The notes: a model not told the origin generated them from the letters alone. DNA of 64,000 nucleotides from Crossiella sp. CA-258035 (GCF_030064675.1 NZ_CP116413.1:7903501-7967500); one strand, 5' to 3'. Positions 35,677 to 44,591 are shown, counted from the first letter of the stretch. Numbers and translations are program-made.

Positions 35677-36702
35677 ATGCAATCGATTTCCATTCGTCGG
35701 CGTACGTTCCGTTCTCGTTGGGCCACAACGGGAATCGCCCTGGTCACGGCGGCGGCCGCGGTCACCATGGGACTCGCCGCGCCGAGTAGCGCCGAACCGG
35801 CCGCCGCGCCGTCGGCCGAGCCGGTGGCCGCGGCTGCGCTACCGCCCGGTTTCCGCAGCGTCGGCTACATGCCGTCCTGGTCCGGCAACGTCAACAGCAT
35901 CCAGTACCGCAAGCTCACGCACATCAACTACGCCTTCGTGCTGCCCAACGCCAACGGGACCCTGCAAGCGGTGCCGGACCCGAACAAGCTGCGCTCGCTG
36001 GTGACCCAGGGCCACAGCAACGGCGTCAAGGTGTCGCTGGCCATCGGTGGCTGGAACGACGGCAACGACTCGGCCTTCGAGGCACTGGCGCGCAGCGCGA
36101 ACACCCGGACCGCCTTCGTCAACGCGGTGGTCAACGTGATCAACCAGTACAACCTGGACGGGGTCGACATCGACTGGGAGTACCCGGACCCCGGCGCCTC
36201 CGGCAACAACTTCACCGCGCTGATGCAGCAGCTCAGCGGCGCGCTCAAGCCCAAGGGCAAGCTGCTCACCGCGGCCGTGGTCTCCGGCGGCAACACCGCC
36301 AACGGCGTGCAGCCCGCGGTGTTCGGCGTGGTCGACTTCCTCAACATCATGGCCTACGACGGCGGCAGCCCGCACGCCAACTACCAGTGGTCGATCGACT
36401 CGGTCAACGGCTGGAAGGCCCGTGGCCTGCCGGCGAACAAGGCGGTGCTCGGCGTGCCGTTCTACAGCAGGCCGAGCTACCTGACCTACGCCCAGATCGT
36501 GGCGATGGACCCGGCCAACGCCAATAAGGACTGCGTCCAGGCCAGCGGCGCCCAGCAGTGCTACAACGGCATCCCCACCATCAAGCGCAAGACCCAGTGG
36601 GCCAAGACGAACGCCGGCGGCATCATGAACTGGGAGCTCTCCCAGGACACCAGCAACAACACCTCCCTGCTCAGCGCGATCTTCGACGCGGCAGGCAGCT
36701 AG
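35677..36702 (+). CDS. Secreted GH18 chitinase
   Basis: A 341-aa protein with a basic signal peptide (SIRRRTFRSRWATTG, hydrophobic stretch, Ala-rich cleavage region near 38-52). The GH18 barrel shows SLAIGGWNDGN and the catalytic DxxDxDxE motif DGVDIDWEYP (Asp161, Asp164, Asp166, Glu168, with Glu168 the acid). The later MAYDGG motif positions the substrate acetamido group, and the terminal GGIMNWELSQD closes the barrel. No carbohydrate-binding module is attached. GAAAGGGA lies upstream of the ATG. A DasR-like site upstream fits induction by chitin breakdown products. Confidence 0.95.
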   Translation: MQSISIRRRTFRSRWATTGIALVTAAAAVTMGLAAPSSAEPAAAPSAEPVAAAALPPGFRSVGYMPSWSGNVNSIQYRKLTHINYAFVLPNANGTLQAVPDPNKLRSLVTQGHSNGVKVSLAIGGWNDGNDSAFEALARSANTRTAFVNAVVNVINQYNLDGVDIDWEYPDPGASGNNFTALMQQLSGALKPKGKLLTAAVVSGGNTANGVQPAVFGVVDFLNIMAYDGGSPHANYQWSIDSVNGWKARGLPANKAVLGVPFYSRPSYLTYAQIVAMDPANANKDCVQASGAQQCYNGIPTIKRKTQWAKTNAGGIMNWELSQDTSNNTSLLSAIFDAAGS

Positions 36703-36717
36703 CCGCCTGAGGGTGCG

Positions 36718-36743
36718 GCCCGCCGCCTGGTCAGGTGGCGGGC
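36718..36743. terminator. Bidirectional terminator between chitinase and sigma factor genes
   Basis: GCCCGCCGCCTG (36718-36729) pairs with CAGGTGGCGGGC (36732-36743) with one G-T wobble and a 2-nt centre. One arm lies in the gap, and the other lies in the last codons of the minus-strand sigma gene. Confidence 0.6.
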
Positions 36744-37690
36744 AGCACCGTCGGCAAACCGAAGCGCGGCAACAACTCCAGGTCGCCGAACACGCTGATC
36801 CGGCTGATCCCGCCCGCCGTCACGGTGAGCACGCCGACCCCGTGACCGTGGTAACGCCCGTCCTCGCCGCGCAGGTACGCGGCCAGCGCGGGCTGCCCGT
36901 TCGCCGCGGTGGCCACGGTCCGCCAGCTGCCGGGTTCGCCGAGCACGTGCCGGGCCAGGAACGGCACGCAGGCGGAGAGCCCGGCGAACCAGGTCCGCAC
37001 CGGCGTCATCTCCAAACTGGCGTCCCGCAACAACAACCGCTGCACCGCCGCCGCGTCCGCGCGCTCGAACGCCGCCATATAAGCGGAAAGCAGTGCCCGC
37101 GCCCGCGGATCCTCCGGCGCCAGCACCTCCTCCGCTATGGGCGCCACCGCGGCCAGCCGCGCCCGCGCCCGCTGCAACAGGCTCTTCACCGCCCCCACGT
37201 TCAACTCCAGCACCGCGGCCACCTCCGCCGCCGGCCACCCGAGCACGTCCCGCAGCACCAGCACCGCGCGCTGCTTGCCGGACAGGTGCTGCAAACTCGC
37301 CACCAGTGCCAGCCGCAGACCCTCCCTGGCCACCGCCACCCCCGCCGGATCCGCGGCCTCGGCCCGCACCAGCATGTCCGGCAGCGGCTGCACCCAGCTG
37401 ACCCCGTCACCCGGTTCCAGCACCGCGTCCGGATCGCCCGAGGCCGCACCCAGCCCGGACGGCAGCACCCGCCGGTCCCGCTTCCGCAACGCGCTCAGGC
37501 AGGCGTTGGTGGCGATCCGGTACAGCCAGGTGCGCACCGAGGACCGCCCCTCGAACCCCGCGCTGGCCCGCCAGGCGCGCAGATAGGTCTCCTGCACCAC
37601 GTCCTCGGCGTCGTCCACCGACCCCAGCATGCGGTAGCAGTGCGCCAGCAGCTCCCGCCGGTACACCTCGGCCTGGTCAAGGAACTCCAC
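36731..37690 (-). CDS. ECF sigma factor with SnoaL-like C-terminal domain (SigG/SigJ type)
   Basis: 319 aa. Sigma region 2 is at about 10-80 (CYRMLGSVDDAEDVVQETYLRAW, then SSVRTWLYRIATNACL). Region 4 is at about 135-185 (LSGKQRAVLVLRDVLGWPAAEVA). A SnoaL/NTF2-like domain follows (about 200-310). In this group the C-terminal domain replaces a separate anti-sigma factor and tunes activity. It lies 12 bp behind the reductase-like gene on the same strand and is probably co-transcribed with it. Confidence 0.9.
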   Translation of the reverse strand: MEFLDQAEVYRRELLAHCYRMLGSVDDAEDVVQETYLRAWRASAGFEGRSSVRTWLYRIATNACLSALRKRDRRVLPSGLGAASGDPDAVLEPGDGVSWVQPLPDMLVRAEAADPAGVAVAREGLRLALVASLQHLSGKQRAVLVLRDVLGWPAAEVAAVLELNVGAVKSLLQRARARLAAVAPIAEEVLAPEDPRARALLSAYMAAFERADAAAVQRLLLRDASLEMTPVRTWFAGLSACVPFLARHVLGEPGSWRTVATAANGQPALAAYLRGEDGRYHGHGVGVLTVTAGGISRISVFGDLELLPRFGLPTVLPAT

Positions 37691-37702
37691 ACCCGACTCC
37701 CC

Positions 37703-38236
37703 TCAAGCGGGCACGTACACCAGCGTGACCACCCCGGGCCCCCGCCGCTCCACCGAGGCCAGCGCCAGCGGCCGCCGCGCACCCGGCTGGAACAACGGCG
37801 TGCCGGCGCCCACCATCACCGGGTTCACGTCCACCCGCAACTCATCCACCAGCCCGTGCTCCAGCAACGTCCGCGCCAGCCGCCCGTACCCGTAGATCAC
37901 CAGGTCTCCGTCGCCGCCGGCCTTCAGCTCCCGCACCGCGGCCACCGGATCCCCGGCCACCAGCGTCGAGTTCCGCCACTCGACCGAGGCCAGCTTCGAG
38001 GAGAACACGTACTTCCGGATCGAGTTCACCCGCTCCGCGTACGGCCCGCTCGCCCGCGGCCAGGCCGGTGCGAAGTACTCGTAGGTGTTGCGCCCCATCA
38101 GCATCGCGTCGGCCCGCTCCAGTGCCGCCAACGACTTCGCCGCCGCCTCGTCGTCGAAGTACTCCGACACCCAGGACCGCGGCTCCCCGTGCACCCCGTC
38201 CACCGAGACCAGACAACCCACCACGAGCTTCCGCAT
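37703..38236 (-). CDS. Dihydrofolate-reductase-fold (RibD C-terminal) family protein
   Basis: 177 aa from the ATG at 38236, which has GGGAAA upstream. The sequence follows the RibD_C/DHFR-like pattern: VVGCLVSVDGVHGEP, MLMGRNTYEYFAPAW, VIYGYGRLARTLLEHGLVDELRV and VMVGAGTPLF. These proteins bind NADPH and reduce mostly unknown substrates. Together with the sigma factor gene it forms a frequently seen actinobacterial pair. It is divergent from the MFS gene. Confidence 0.88.
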   Translation of the reverse strand: MRKLVVGCLVSVDGVHGEPRSWVSEYFDDEAAAKSLAALERADAMLMGRNTYEYFAPAWPRASGPYAERVNSIRKYVFSSKLASVEWRNSTLVAGDPVAAVRELKAGGDGDLVIYGYGRLARTLLEHGLVDELRVDVNPVMVGAGTPLFQPGARRPLALASVERRGPGVVTLVYVPA

Positions 38237-38351
38237 GACGTTTCCCTTCCCAGCTGCGACTGACACAGGTACCGACGCACGGGGGCCGGGAAAGGAATCG
38301 GTCCGGAATATCCGGTTGCCGGTCCGCCCGGGTGCGGCGAGGGTTCACCCC

Positions 38352-39557
38352 GTGCGCGAACTCCCGCGGTCGTTCCGGCGTGTCTGGGCGGGCGAGTCGA
38401 TCTCCATGCTCGGCGACTACAGCTACGACGTGGCCTTCGTCTGGCTGGTGCAGTCGGTCACCGGCTCCACCGCCGCGACCCTGGCCGCCGTGATGGTCTC
38501 GATCGCGGTCCCCCGAGGTGCGTTGCTGCTGGTCGGCGGCGGGGTCACGGACCGGCTCTCGCCACGCACGGTCATGCTGCTCACCCACCTGGTGCGAGCA
38601 GGCGGCGTGCTCGCCCTGGCCGCGCTCAACGCCACCGGAACCATCCAGATCTGGCACCTGTTCGTCTTCGGCGTGCTCTCCGGCGTCGCCGAGGCCTTCT
38701 TCTGGCCGGCCAGCACGAGCATCCTGCCCTCGCTGGTCCCCGACGAGCAGCTGCCCAGGGCGAACGCCCTGCTCGGCATGAGCGAGCAGTTCGGCCGCCT
38801 GGCCGGCCCACTCGGCGGCGGCGTGCTGATCGCGCTGAGCGGCACCACCACGGCCATGCTGGTGAACGCGGCCACCTTCCTGATCGCGGCCGCGACCCTG
38901 CGCGGCGCGCCCAAGGGAACCCGCCCGGAACGGCCGGAGACCCCGCTGTGGCGGGAGATCGGCGTCGGCCTGCGCTACGCCCGCGACAGCGTGCCGATGC
39001 GGATCGTGCTGCTGCTGGTCACCGCCGCCACCCTGTCCTACGCCGGCCTGTTCGCCGTCGGCCTGCCCGCCCTGGCCAAGGAGCTGTCCAACAGCCCGAT
39101 CGCCCTCGGCGCGCTGGTCGCCTCCTGGGGCCTGGGCCAGCTGATCGGCGCCTTCAGCGCTTCACTCACCGGCCTCCCCCAGCGCTGGGGCCTGCTGATC
39201 ATCAGCATGACCCTGTTCGAGGGCCTGGCGTTCGCGCTGGTCGGCTTCCTGCCCAGCGTGTGGGTCGCGGCCGTGGTGCTCGCGGTGCTCGGCGTCGGGG
39301 TCGCGTACTCCAGCGACGTGGCCCTGCCCGCCTTCGTGCAGAGCACCGCCCCCCGCGAACTACTCGGCCGGGTGAACAGCATCGTCGACCTGCCGCGCAT
39401 GACCCTGGACTCGGTCTCGATCGCGCTGATGGGGCTGCTGATCACGATCGACGTGCGGTGGGCCTTCGCGATGGCGGCGGTGCCGATGCTCGCGGTCGGG
39501 ACCGGACTGGCGTTCAGCCGGACCGCCCGCGAGATGCGCGCGGGCGAACGCGCCTAG
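38352..39557 (+). CDS. MFS transporter (MefA-like efflux type)
   Basis: 401 aa from a GTG at 38352, placed so that the protein begins RELPRSFRRVWAGESISMLG, the standard start of this MFS group. It has about twelve membrane helices, and a motif-A-like loop DRLSPRTVMLL follows helix 2. The central loop (GTRPERPETPLWREIGVGLRYA) is typical of macrolide-type exporters. Substrate unknown. A longer N-terminal extension is open in frame but would run into the promoter region of the divergent gene. Confidence 0.87.
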   Translation: MRELPRSFRRVWAGESISMLGDYSYDVAFVWLVQSVTGSTAATLAAVMVSIAVPRGALLLVGGGVTDRLSPRTVMLLTHLVRAGGVLALAALNATGTIQIWHLFVFGVLSGVAEAFFWPASTSILPSLVPDEQLPRANALLGMSEQFGRLAGPLGGGVLIALSGTTTAMLVNAATFLIAAATLRGAPKGTRPERPETPLWREIGVGLRYARDSVPMRIVLLLVTAATLSYAGLFAVGLPALAKELSNSPIALGALVASWGLGQLIGAFSASLTGLPQRWGLLIISMTLFEGLAFALVGFLPSVWVAAVVLAVLGVGVAYSSDVALPAFVQSTAPRELLGRVNSIVDLPRMTLDSVSIALMGLLITIDVRWAFAMAAVPMLAVGTGLAFSRTAREMRAGERA

Positions 39558-39678
39558 GTGCCCACGGTCGCGCCGCCAGATGCGACGCCTGTCCGGCACC
39601 CTCAGTCGTGGCCGGCGTTGCCGTGAAGGGGCAGTTGTCGCGAATATCCGGTAACGATCGCTCCGGCCAGCCGCTTCA

Positions 39679-40206
39679 ATGGACCTCATGGACAACCTGC
39701 CCGCTGAGCTGCGCGAGCGACTGTTGCGGCTCAACGCTGAGCTGCTCGAGGATCAGCTCAGAGCTGGCAAAGCGGTCTGGCTGGCTTGTGATCTGCTTGT
39801 CGCGGGTGCTGAGACCCCTGCGGTGGTTGAACTGGCAGGGGAGTCGCCCACCCGGTTGGCTCTCGCCGATGCGGCGCCAACTGTTCGGCAGATGCTCGCC
39901 GAACTGGGGGTCGAGCCGATTGACGCGTCGCAGGCCCCGTGGGCGGTTGCTCGCGATGTGGCCCGCGGAATGATCGTTGACGGTCTGCTGCCCGAAGATG
40001 GTGCGCACTCGCTCTGGCAGTTGTTTTGGTCCTGCGACAACGCGAAGGAAATCGCCCTGATGCACCAGCCCCTCGAGGCTTGGGCCGAGACGCTGCCGGC
40101 GCACCGTGACGACGAGGTGATCCGGGCTGAGTTGCGAGAGCTAGCCCAGGGGGTCGTCCGCGCCGCCGTCGCGCGTCTCGCCGCTGATGGCATGACCGAG
40201 CCGTGA
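39679..40206 (+). CDS. Protein of unknown function, atypical composition
   Basis: A 175-aa soluble, mostly helical and acidic protein; a second ATG three codons on is also possible. No signal peptide, membrane segment or family motif is recognised. Codon use includes more GTT, GCT and TTG than neighbouring genes, which suggests recent acquisition. It is close to the equally atypical HNH-like gene (40332-40772) and to the catalase islet. Confidence 0.6.
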   Translation: MDLMDNLPAELRERLLRLNAELLEDQLRAGKAVWLACDLLVAGAETPAVVELAGESPTRLALADAAPTVRQMLAELGVEPIDASQAPWAVARDVARGMIVDGLLPEDGAHSLWQLFWSCDNAKEIALMHQPLEAWAETLPAHRDDEVIRAELRELAQGVVRAAVARLAADGMTEP

Positions 40207-40331
40207 CCGCGCCGGGTGACCAGCAGTCGCCGCTGCTGGTCACCGAGTCCGTGGAAACGCCCATGGTGACCGACGATCACCTGCGCAGCCGTGCGATGTG
40301 GTGCGGATGCCACCGGCGGTGCTCTGCAAGG

Positions 40332-40772
40332 TCAGCGGCGGCCGGTGGCCAGGATGACGAGGAACTGGCCGCCGCCCGGTTCGATGCTGGCGGTCACCGG
40401 CAGTCCTGGCACCAGGCGGGAGAACCGGTCCACCAGCCAGTCCGCCGCCTCCTGGGCGTCCTGCTTGGTCGGGCAGCGGGCCACCATCTCGCGGCCCCCC
40501 TTGCGCTCCAGCCTCGTGGCGACGGTGATCAGCGGGGCGGGTTCGACCACGTGCAGGCGGTCCGGCCAGGCGATGACCACCTTGACCGCGCCCTTGCGGG
40601 TGTTGCAGCCGCGGTGCGCGAGCCGCTCGGCGATCTTGGCCTTGCGGTCGGCGGTCCGGCTGTCGACGCTGGGCCCCCTCGGGTCGTTCACCGACATGTC
40701 GGGGTCGACCGGTTCGTCGCAGACCCAGCAGCGCCAGCCGTCGCGCTCGGCCACATCATCGAGGAGGCTCAC
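40332..40772 (-). CDS. HNH-like zinc protein of unknown function
   Basis: A 146-aa protein. The N-terminal half has a CxxC pair (RCWVCDEP), a central acidic stretch and HRGCNTRKGA, in the order seen in HNH nucleases (CxxC, Asn/His, HxxC-N). The second half is an alpha/beta stretch (CPTKQDAQEAADWLVDRFSRL). It could be a small nuclease or a DNA/RNA-binding protein that has lost activity; a typical catalytic His-His pair is not obvious. Confidence 0.55.
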   Translation of the reverse strand: MSLLDDVAERDGWRCWVCDEPVDPDMSVNDPRGPSVDSRTADRKAKIAERLAHRGCNTRKGAVKVVIAWPDRLHVVEPAPLITVATRLERKGGREMVARCPTKQDAQEAADWLVDRFSRLVPGLPVTASIEPGGGQFLVILATGRR

Positions 40773-40848
40773 CCGAGCAAACTAGCCTACTGGCCTGCCG
40801 CCGACAGCATCCACAAAGGACAGGCGGGATCATCGGGATCTCGGCGGA

Positions 40849-40877
40849 AAATGCCAGAAGCCCCGGGACACGTTGTG
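40849..40877 (+). repeat. 29-bp direct repeat, left copy
   Basis: Identical over 29 bp to 44592-44620 (starts AAATGCCAGAAGCCCC, ends CACGTTGTG). On the right the sequence is one half of the hairpin behind tRNA-Ala. Here the second half of that hairpin is missing, so this copy looks like a duplicated fragment. Confidence 0.8.
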
Positions 40878-40890
40878 TTCTACGCCCTCG

Positions 40891-41090
40891 ACGCATCCCC
40901 ACGAACTTGGGGCGCACTTCTCGCGACTGTTCCGCGGGTCCGGCGCCAACGGGGCGTGGGGCGCACGCGAGGATGCCGTCCCGGCCGGTCTGCACCACCG
41001 GAACATCCCCACGCCCGTGGGGATCTTCCTGGTCACCGTCGAAGCTGAGCTTTCTGGAGACGGTCCGCCCCACGCCCGTGGGCGGGCACG
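40891..41090 (+). CRISPR. Degenerate CRISPR-like repeat cluster (type I-E-like units)
   Basis: The core CCCCACGCCCGTGGG occurs at 41007-41021 and 41068-41082, exactly 61 bp apart, which is the period of type I-E arrays (29-bp repeat plus 32-bp spacer). The unit around 41001-41029 resembles actinobacterial I-E repeats. A weaker match lies one more period upstream (40940-40968), and a half-matching unit lies at 40891-40919 out of phase. No cas genes or leader are present, so at best this is a decayed array. Confidence 0.4.
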
Positions 41091-41438
41091 CGTTGCGCTA
41101 CTCGTCGCTGCCCGGTTGGGCTCACTCACCGGACCGGGTGATCACCGATGTGGTTGGCGATGGCGCTGAGCAAGTACCAGCTCGCCAGAGTGAGGGGAAC
41201 CTGGATGGGCTGCGCGCCGCTGGTAGCCACGATCGATTCCGAGCGGGCACTGGTGGCACTCAACTCCATCGGGCGAACCGTGGCTTCGCCACATCCGGGC
41301 GGAGCGGTGCACGGCGGACCGGGAGCCAACGCGGCCCGCGCCGCACTGGCCAGGACAGGAGTGGGCGGTGCGCTGTGCGGCCGATCGATGAGGGCTCCGC
41401 TGGACCTCGTCTACGCCTCAGCCAATCGGTTCAACGGT

Positions 41439-41463
41439 GCTTAGACGGTGAAAGCACGGGTAT
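41439..41463 (+). promoter_or_regulatory. Sigma-B-like stress promoter upstream of the catalase gene
   Basis: GCTT at 41439-41442 and GGGTAT at 41458-41463 are 15 bp apart, which fits the actinobacterial sigma-B pattern GNNT-N14-16-GGGTAY. The catalase GTG follows 36 bp later. Sigma-B controls catalase in streptomycetes, so the match is biologically sensible, though the motif is short. Confidence 0.4.
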
Positions 41464-41498
41464 CGCCTTGAGGACGTCCCCGCACCGAGGAGGAAGCA

Positions 41499-43751
41499 GT
41501 GGCTGCGCACAAGCCAGGCAAGCTCGTGAAAGCAGCGCTGAAGAAGGCGGTGGAGAAGGTCGTCGAACTGGAGAACCCGCCGATCCCCGGCGCCCCCAGC
41601 AGCGCACCCCCGTCGCTCGACGAGCCGACCGCCCCGCGCGGGCCGTTGCCGCCGAAGGCGGATCAGACCAGCCCCGAGACGGTGTCCCCGACGGGGGCGC
41701 CCACCGGTGCCCCGAAGATCGCCAACGGGCAGCAGGGCGAGTTCCTCACGACGTCGGCTGGCGCGAGGTTGTACGACACCGACCACTCGCTCAAGGCAGG
41801 CGAGCGCGGGCCGACGTTGCTGCAGGACCACCACCTGCGCGAGAAGATCATGCACTTCGACCACGAGCGCATTCCGGAGCGTGTCGTGCACGCCCGTGGC
41901 TACGGAGCGCATGGCGTGTTCGTGGGCTACGGCACGGCCGCGAACGTCTGCAAGGCCGGCTTCCTGGGCGATGGCGTCCAGACGCAGGTGTTCGTACGGT
42001 TCTCCACCGTCCTGGGCTCGCGAGGATCGGCGGACACCGTCCGCGACACGCGTGGGTTCTCGACGAAGTTCTACACCGAGGAAGGCAACTTCGACCTGGT
42101 CGGCAACAACATCCCGGTGTTCTTCATCCAGGACGGCATCAAGTTCCCGGACATCATCCACGCGGCCAAGCCGCATCCGGACCGGGAGATCCCGCAGGCA
42201 CAGAGCGCGCACGACACGTTCTGGGACTTCGTCTCGACGCACACCGAGGCCACCCACCACGTCATGTGGAACATGTCCGACCGCGGGGTCCCCCGTTCCT
42301 ACCGCATGATGGAGGGCTTCGGCGTTCACACGTTCCGCCTCGTCAACGCCGCTGGCGAAACGGCGCTCGCGAAGTTCCACTGGAAGCCGAAGCTCGGCGT
42401 GCACTCCCTGGTCTGGGAGGAGGCACAGATGCTCAGCGGCGTCGACCCCGACTTCCACCGCCGCGACCTCGCCGACGCCATCGAGTCCGGCGCGTACCCG
42501 CAGTGGGAACTCGGCCTGCAGATCATGCCCGACACGCCGAAGCAGACGTTCGAGAACATCGACTTGCTGGACCCGACCAAGATCGTGCCGGAGGAGCTCG
42601 CGCCGGTGCAGCCGGTCGGCATCCTCACGCTCAACCGCAACACGACCAACTTCTTCGCCGAGACCGAGCAGGTCGCGTTTCACCTCGGCAACCTGGTGCC
42701 GGGCATCGACGTGACCGACGACCCGCTGTTCCAGGCCCGGCTGTTCTCCTATTTGGACACTCAGCTGTCCAGGCTGGGCGGGCCGAACTTCAACCAGATC
42801 CCGATCAACCGCCCGCACGCTCCGGTCAACGACATGCTGCGGGACGGGTTCCACCAGCACGCGGTGCACGCCGGGGTCGCCCCCTACCGGCCCAACACCC
42901 TCGACGGCGGCAACCCGTTCGAGGCGGGTGCCGATGACCGGCCGTTCGTCGAGGTGGCGCAGCCGTTGCCCAGGTCTACGAAGACCCGGCAGTCACCCAC
43001 CTCCTTCGCCGACCACTACACGCAGCCGAGGCTGTTCTGGCTGAGCCTCTCCCCGGTCGAGAAGGAGCACGTCGTGCGCGCCTTCACCTTCGAGCTCGGC
43101 AAGTGCTATGAGCAGACCATCAAGGAACGCCAGCTGCTCGTGCTGGCCAACGTCGACCCGACGCTGTGCGCCGAGGTGGCCAGGGGGCTCGGCATGCCGG
43201 CGCCGACCGCCACCGTGCGACCCAAGAAGGTCGAGCCGAGTCCGGTCCTGTCCCAGATCGGGCGGACATGGCCAACCGACGGTCGCGTCATCGGGATCGT
43301 GGTCGATCCGGCCCAGCTTGACGGCGTGCGGATCGTCCGCGAGACCGTGCTGGCCAGCGGGATGGTACCCCTGCTGATCGCCCCGACCGGCGGGCCGCTC
43401 GACGCCGACAGCGGTCTGGTCGCCCAGCGCACCTTGCACACCGCGCGGTCGGTCGAGTTCGACGCCCTGCTGCTCGCGGGCAGCCCACCCGCCGGAGCGG
43501 ACGCGCCGGGAGGCCCCATCGAACCGGCTGACACGATCGACCCGCGCGTCATCCGCATGGTTCAGGAGTGCTACCGCCACGCCAAGGCGATCGGTGCGTG
43601 GGGCTCCGGCCGTCTCGCCGTCGAGGCCGCCGGGTACGCCACCCAGCCGGGCATCGTGATCGACGACGACCCGGCGGACGTTCTCAAGGCGTTGACCGTG
43701 CTGCTCGGAGCACACCGGGTGTGGGAACGCTTCCCCACGACGATCGCATGA
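41499..43751 (+). CDS. katE: Large-subunit catalase (HPII/KatE type)
   Basis: 750 aa from a GTG with GAGGAGG upstream. The catalase core (about 80-570) has HFDHERIPERVVHARG, the distal His and Asn regions (RGYGAHGVF; DLVGNNIPVFF) and the haem-ligand Tyr motif RLFSYLDTQLSRLG. The C-terminal about 150 residues form the DJ-1/PfpI-like flavodoxin domain found only in large (clade 2) catalases (GRVIGIVVDPAQLDGVRIV). It decomposes hydrogen peroxide in the cytoplasm. Codon use is somewhat less GC-biased than in its neighbours. Its stop overlaps the ankyrin gene start. Confidence 0.96.
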   Translation: MAAHKPGKLVKAALKKAVEKVVELENPPIPGAPSSAPPSLDEPTAPRGPLPPKADQTSPETVSPTGAPTGAPKIANGQQGEFLTTSAGARLYDTDHSLKAGERGPTLLQDHHLREKIMHFDHERIPERVVHARGYGAHGVFVGYGTAANVCKAGFLGDGVQTQVFVRFSTVLGSRGSADTVRDTRGFSTKFYTEEGNFDLVGNNIPVFFIQDGIKFPDIIHAAKPHPDREIPQAQSAHDTFWDFVSTHTEATHHVMWNMSDRGVPRSYRMMEGFGVHTFRLVNAAGETALAKFHWKPKLGVHSLVWEEAQMLSGVDPDFHRRDLADAIESGAYPQWELGLQIMPDTPKQTFENIDLLDPTKIVPEELAPVQPVGILTLNRNTTNFFAETEQVAFHLGNLVPGIDVTDDPLFQARLFSYLDTQLSRLGGPNFNQIPINRPHAPVNDMLRDGFHQHAVHAGVAPYRPNTLDGGNPFEAGADDRPFVEVAQPLPRSTKTRQSPTSFADHYTQPRLFWLSLSPVEKEHVVRAFTFELGKCYEQTIKERQLLVLANVDPTLCAEVARGLGMPAPTATVRPKKVEPSPVLSQIGRTWPTDGRVIGIVVDPAQLDGVRIVRETVLASGMVPLLIAPTGGPLDADSGLVAQRTLHTARSVEFDALLLAGSPPAGADAPGGPIEPADTIDPRVIRMVQECYRHAKAIGAWGSGRLAVEAAGYATQPGIVIDDDPADVLKALTVLLGAHRVWERFPTTIA

Positions 43752-44188
43752 GGAGTCCGGTCGTGACCAACGTACTGACCGACGAGGAACTCGCGTTCCT
43801 CAACTCGATGTTCGACCTGGCACGGGCCGGCGAGACGGCCCGGCTGGCGGAGGCGATCGACGCGGGGATACCGGTGAACCTCACCAACAGCGCGGGTGAC
43901 TCCCTGCTGATCCTCGCCAGCTACCGCGACCACCCGGACACCGTCCGGATGTTGCTGGAGCGAGGCGCGGACACCGGGCGCGTCAACGACCGGGGACAGA
44001 CCGCGCTCGGTGCGGCGGTCTTCCGCCGTTCCGAGCGCACCGCCGGTCTGTTGCTCGACGCGGGCGCGGATCCCGCGCTCGGGCCGAGGTCGGCGCTCGA
44101 TGTGGCCAGGCACTTCGACCTGCCCGAGATGCTGGCGCTGCTGGGCACCCGCTCCGCACCGGTGGGAACGGGCGGACGGACCGCGTAG
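43748..44188 (+). CDS. Ankyrin-repeat protein coupled to catalase
   Basis: A 146-aa protein with about three ankyrin repeats (GDSLLILASYRDHPDTVRMLLERGAD; GQTALGAAVFRRSERTAGLLLDAGAD). The ATG at 43748 overlaps the catalase stop (ATGA). In Pseudomonas an ankyrin protein (AnkB) supports KatB catalase activity, so a similar assembly or haem-related role is likely. It has no signal peptide, so it acts in the cytoplasm here. Confidence 0.9.
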   Translation: MRSPVVTNVLTDEELAFLNSMFDLARAGETARLAEAIDAGIPVNLTNSAGDSLLILASYRDHPDTVRMLLERGADTGRVNDRGQTALGAAVFRRSERTAGLLLDAGADPALGPRSALDVARHFDLPEMLALLGTRSAPVGTGGRTA

Positions 44189-44296
44189 ACGTGGTCGCTC
44201 CGCTGCGGCGGACATGCCATCACCGCGCGGCACACAACGACATGCCGATCTTGAAGCGACCTACAAGATCAGCTCCGGCCGAGCAGGGAACACACC

Positions 44297-44334
44297 GGTG
44301 TGGTGATGCCCCTACCAGGGATAGTCACCACACC
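44297..44334 (+). terminator. Hairpin downstream of the catalase-ankyrin operon
   Basis: GGTGTGGTGA (44297-44306) and TCACCACACC (44325-44334) form a perfect 10-bp stem. The 18-nt loop holds a second small stem (CCCT/AGGG), and TCTTTCCC follows. It lies 108 bp behind the ankyrin stop and probably ends that transcript. Confidence 0.55.
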
Positions 44335-44591
44335 TCTTTCCCAGCACTACCCCAGCCGTCGGCCCCGGCCTGTCACCGCCTGAACAGCCACTGCCCGGTT
44401 CGAATCGGGACTAATCCCGCCGCCCATACCAATCCGATGCCACACAGCAACCCCAGAAGGCCATACGACAGCCCCGGGCATCGGCATGCCGGTTTGGAGC
44501 GGGCTGCTCCAGATCTGCTCCAGAAAATTCCCGACATTCGGCAACAGGCTCACGACAGCCAGCCGACCAAGGTCACCTGATGATCGTCCTG

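Larger units (their letters stand above)
40773..41498 (+). other. 726-bp region without a convincing gene; holds repeats and a promoter
   Basis: The left part has one copy of the 29-bp repeat (40849-40877) and the CRISPR-like repeats (40891-41090). The right part (41148-41444) has a 98-codon frame with no known motif and unremarkable start context; I do not call it a gene. A sigma-B-like promoter lies at 41439-41463, just ahead of the catalase gene. Confidence 0.5.

Noticed and set aside
35478-35789. Frame overlapping the chitinase start
   Set aside because: Overlaps the chitinase signal peptide in another frame and has no coding signal of its own.
41148-41444. 98-codon plus-strand frame upstream of the catalase gene
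   Set aside because: No family, no convincing ribosome site, and ordinary composition; it may be a gene remnant but is unsupported.
44394-44410. T-arm-like sequence CCCGGTTCGAATCGGG
   Set aside because: No matching acceptor, D or anticodon arms can be drawn around it, so it is not a tRNA.
44191-44580. 129-codon frame behind the ankyrin gene
   Set aside because: It runs straight through a strong hairpin and has proline/histidine-rich low complexity; judged non-coding.
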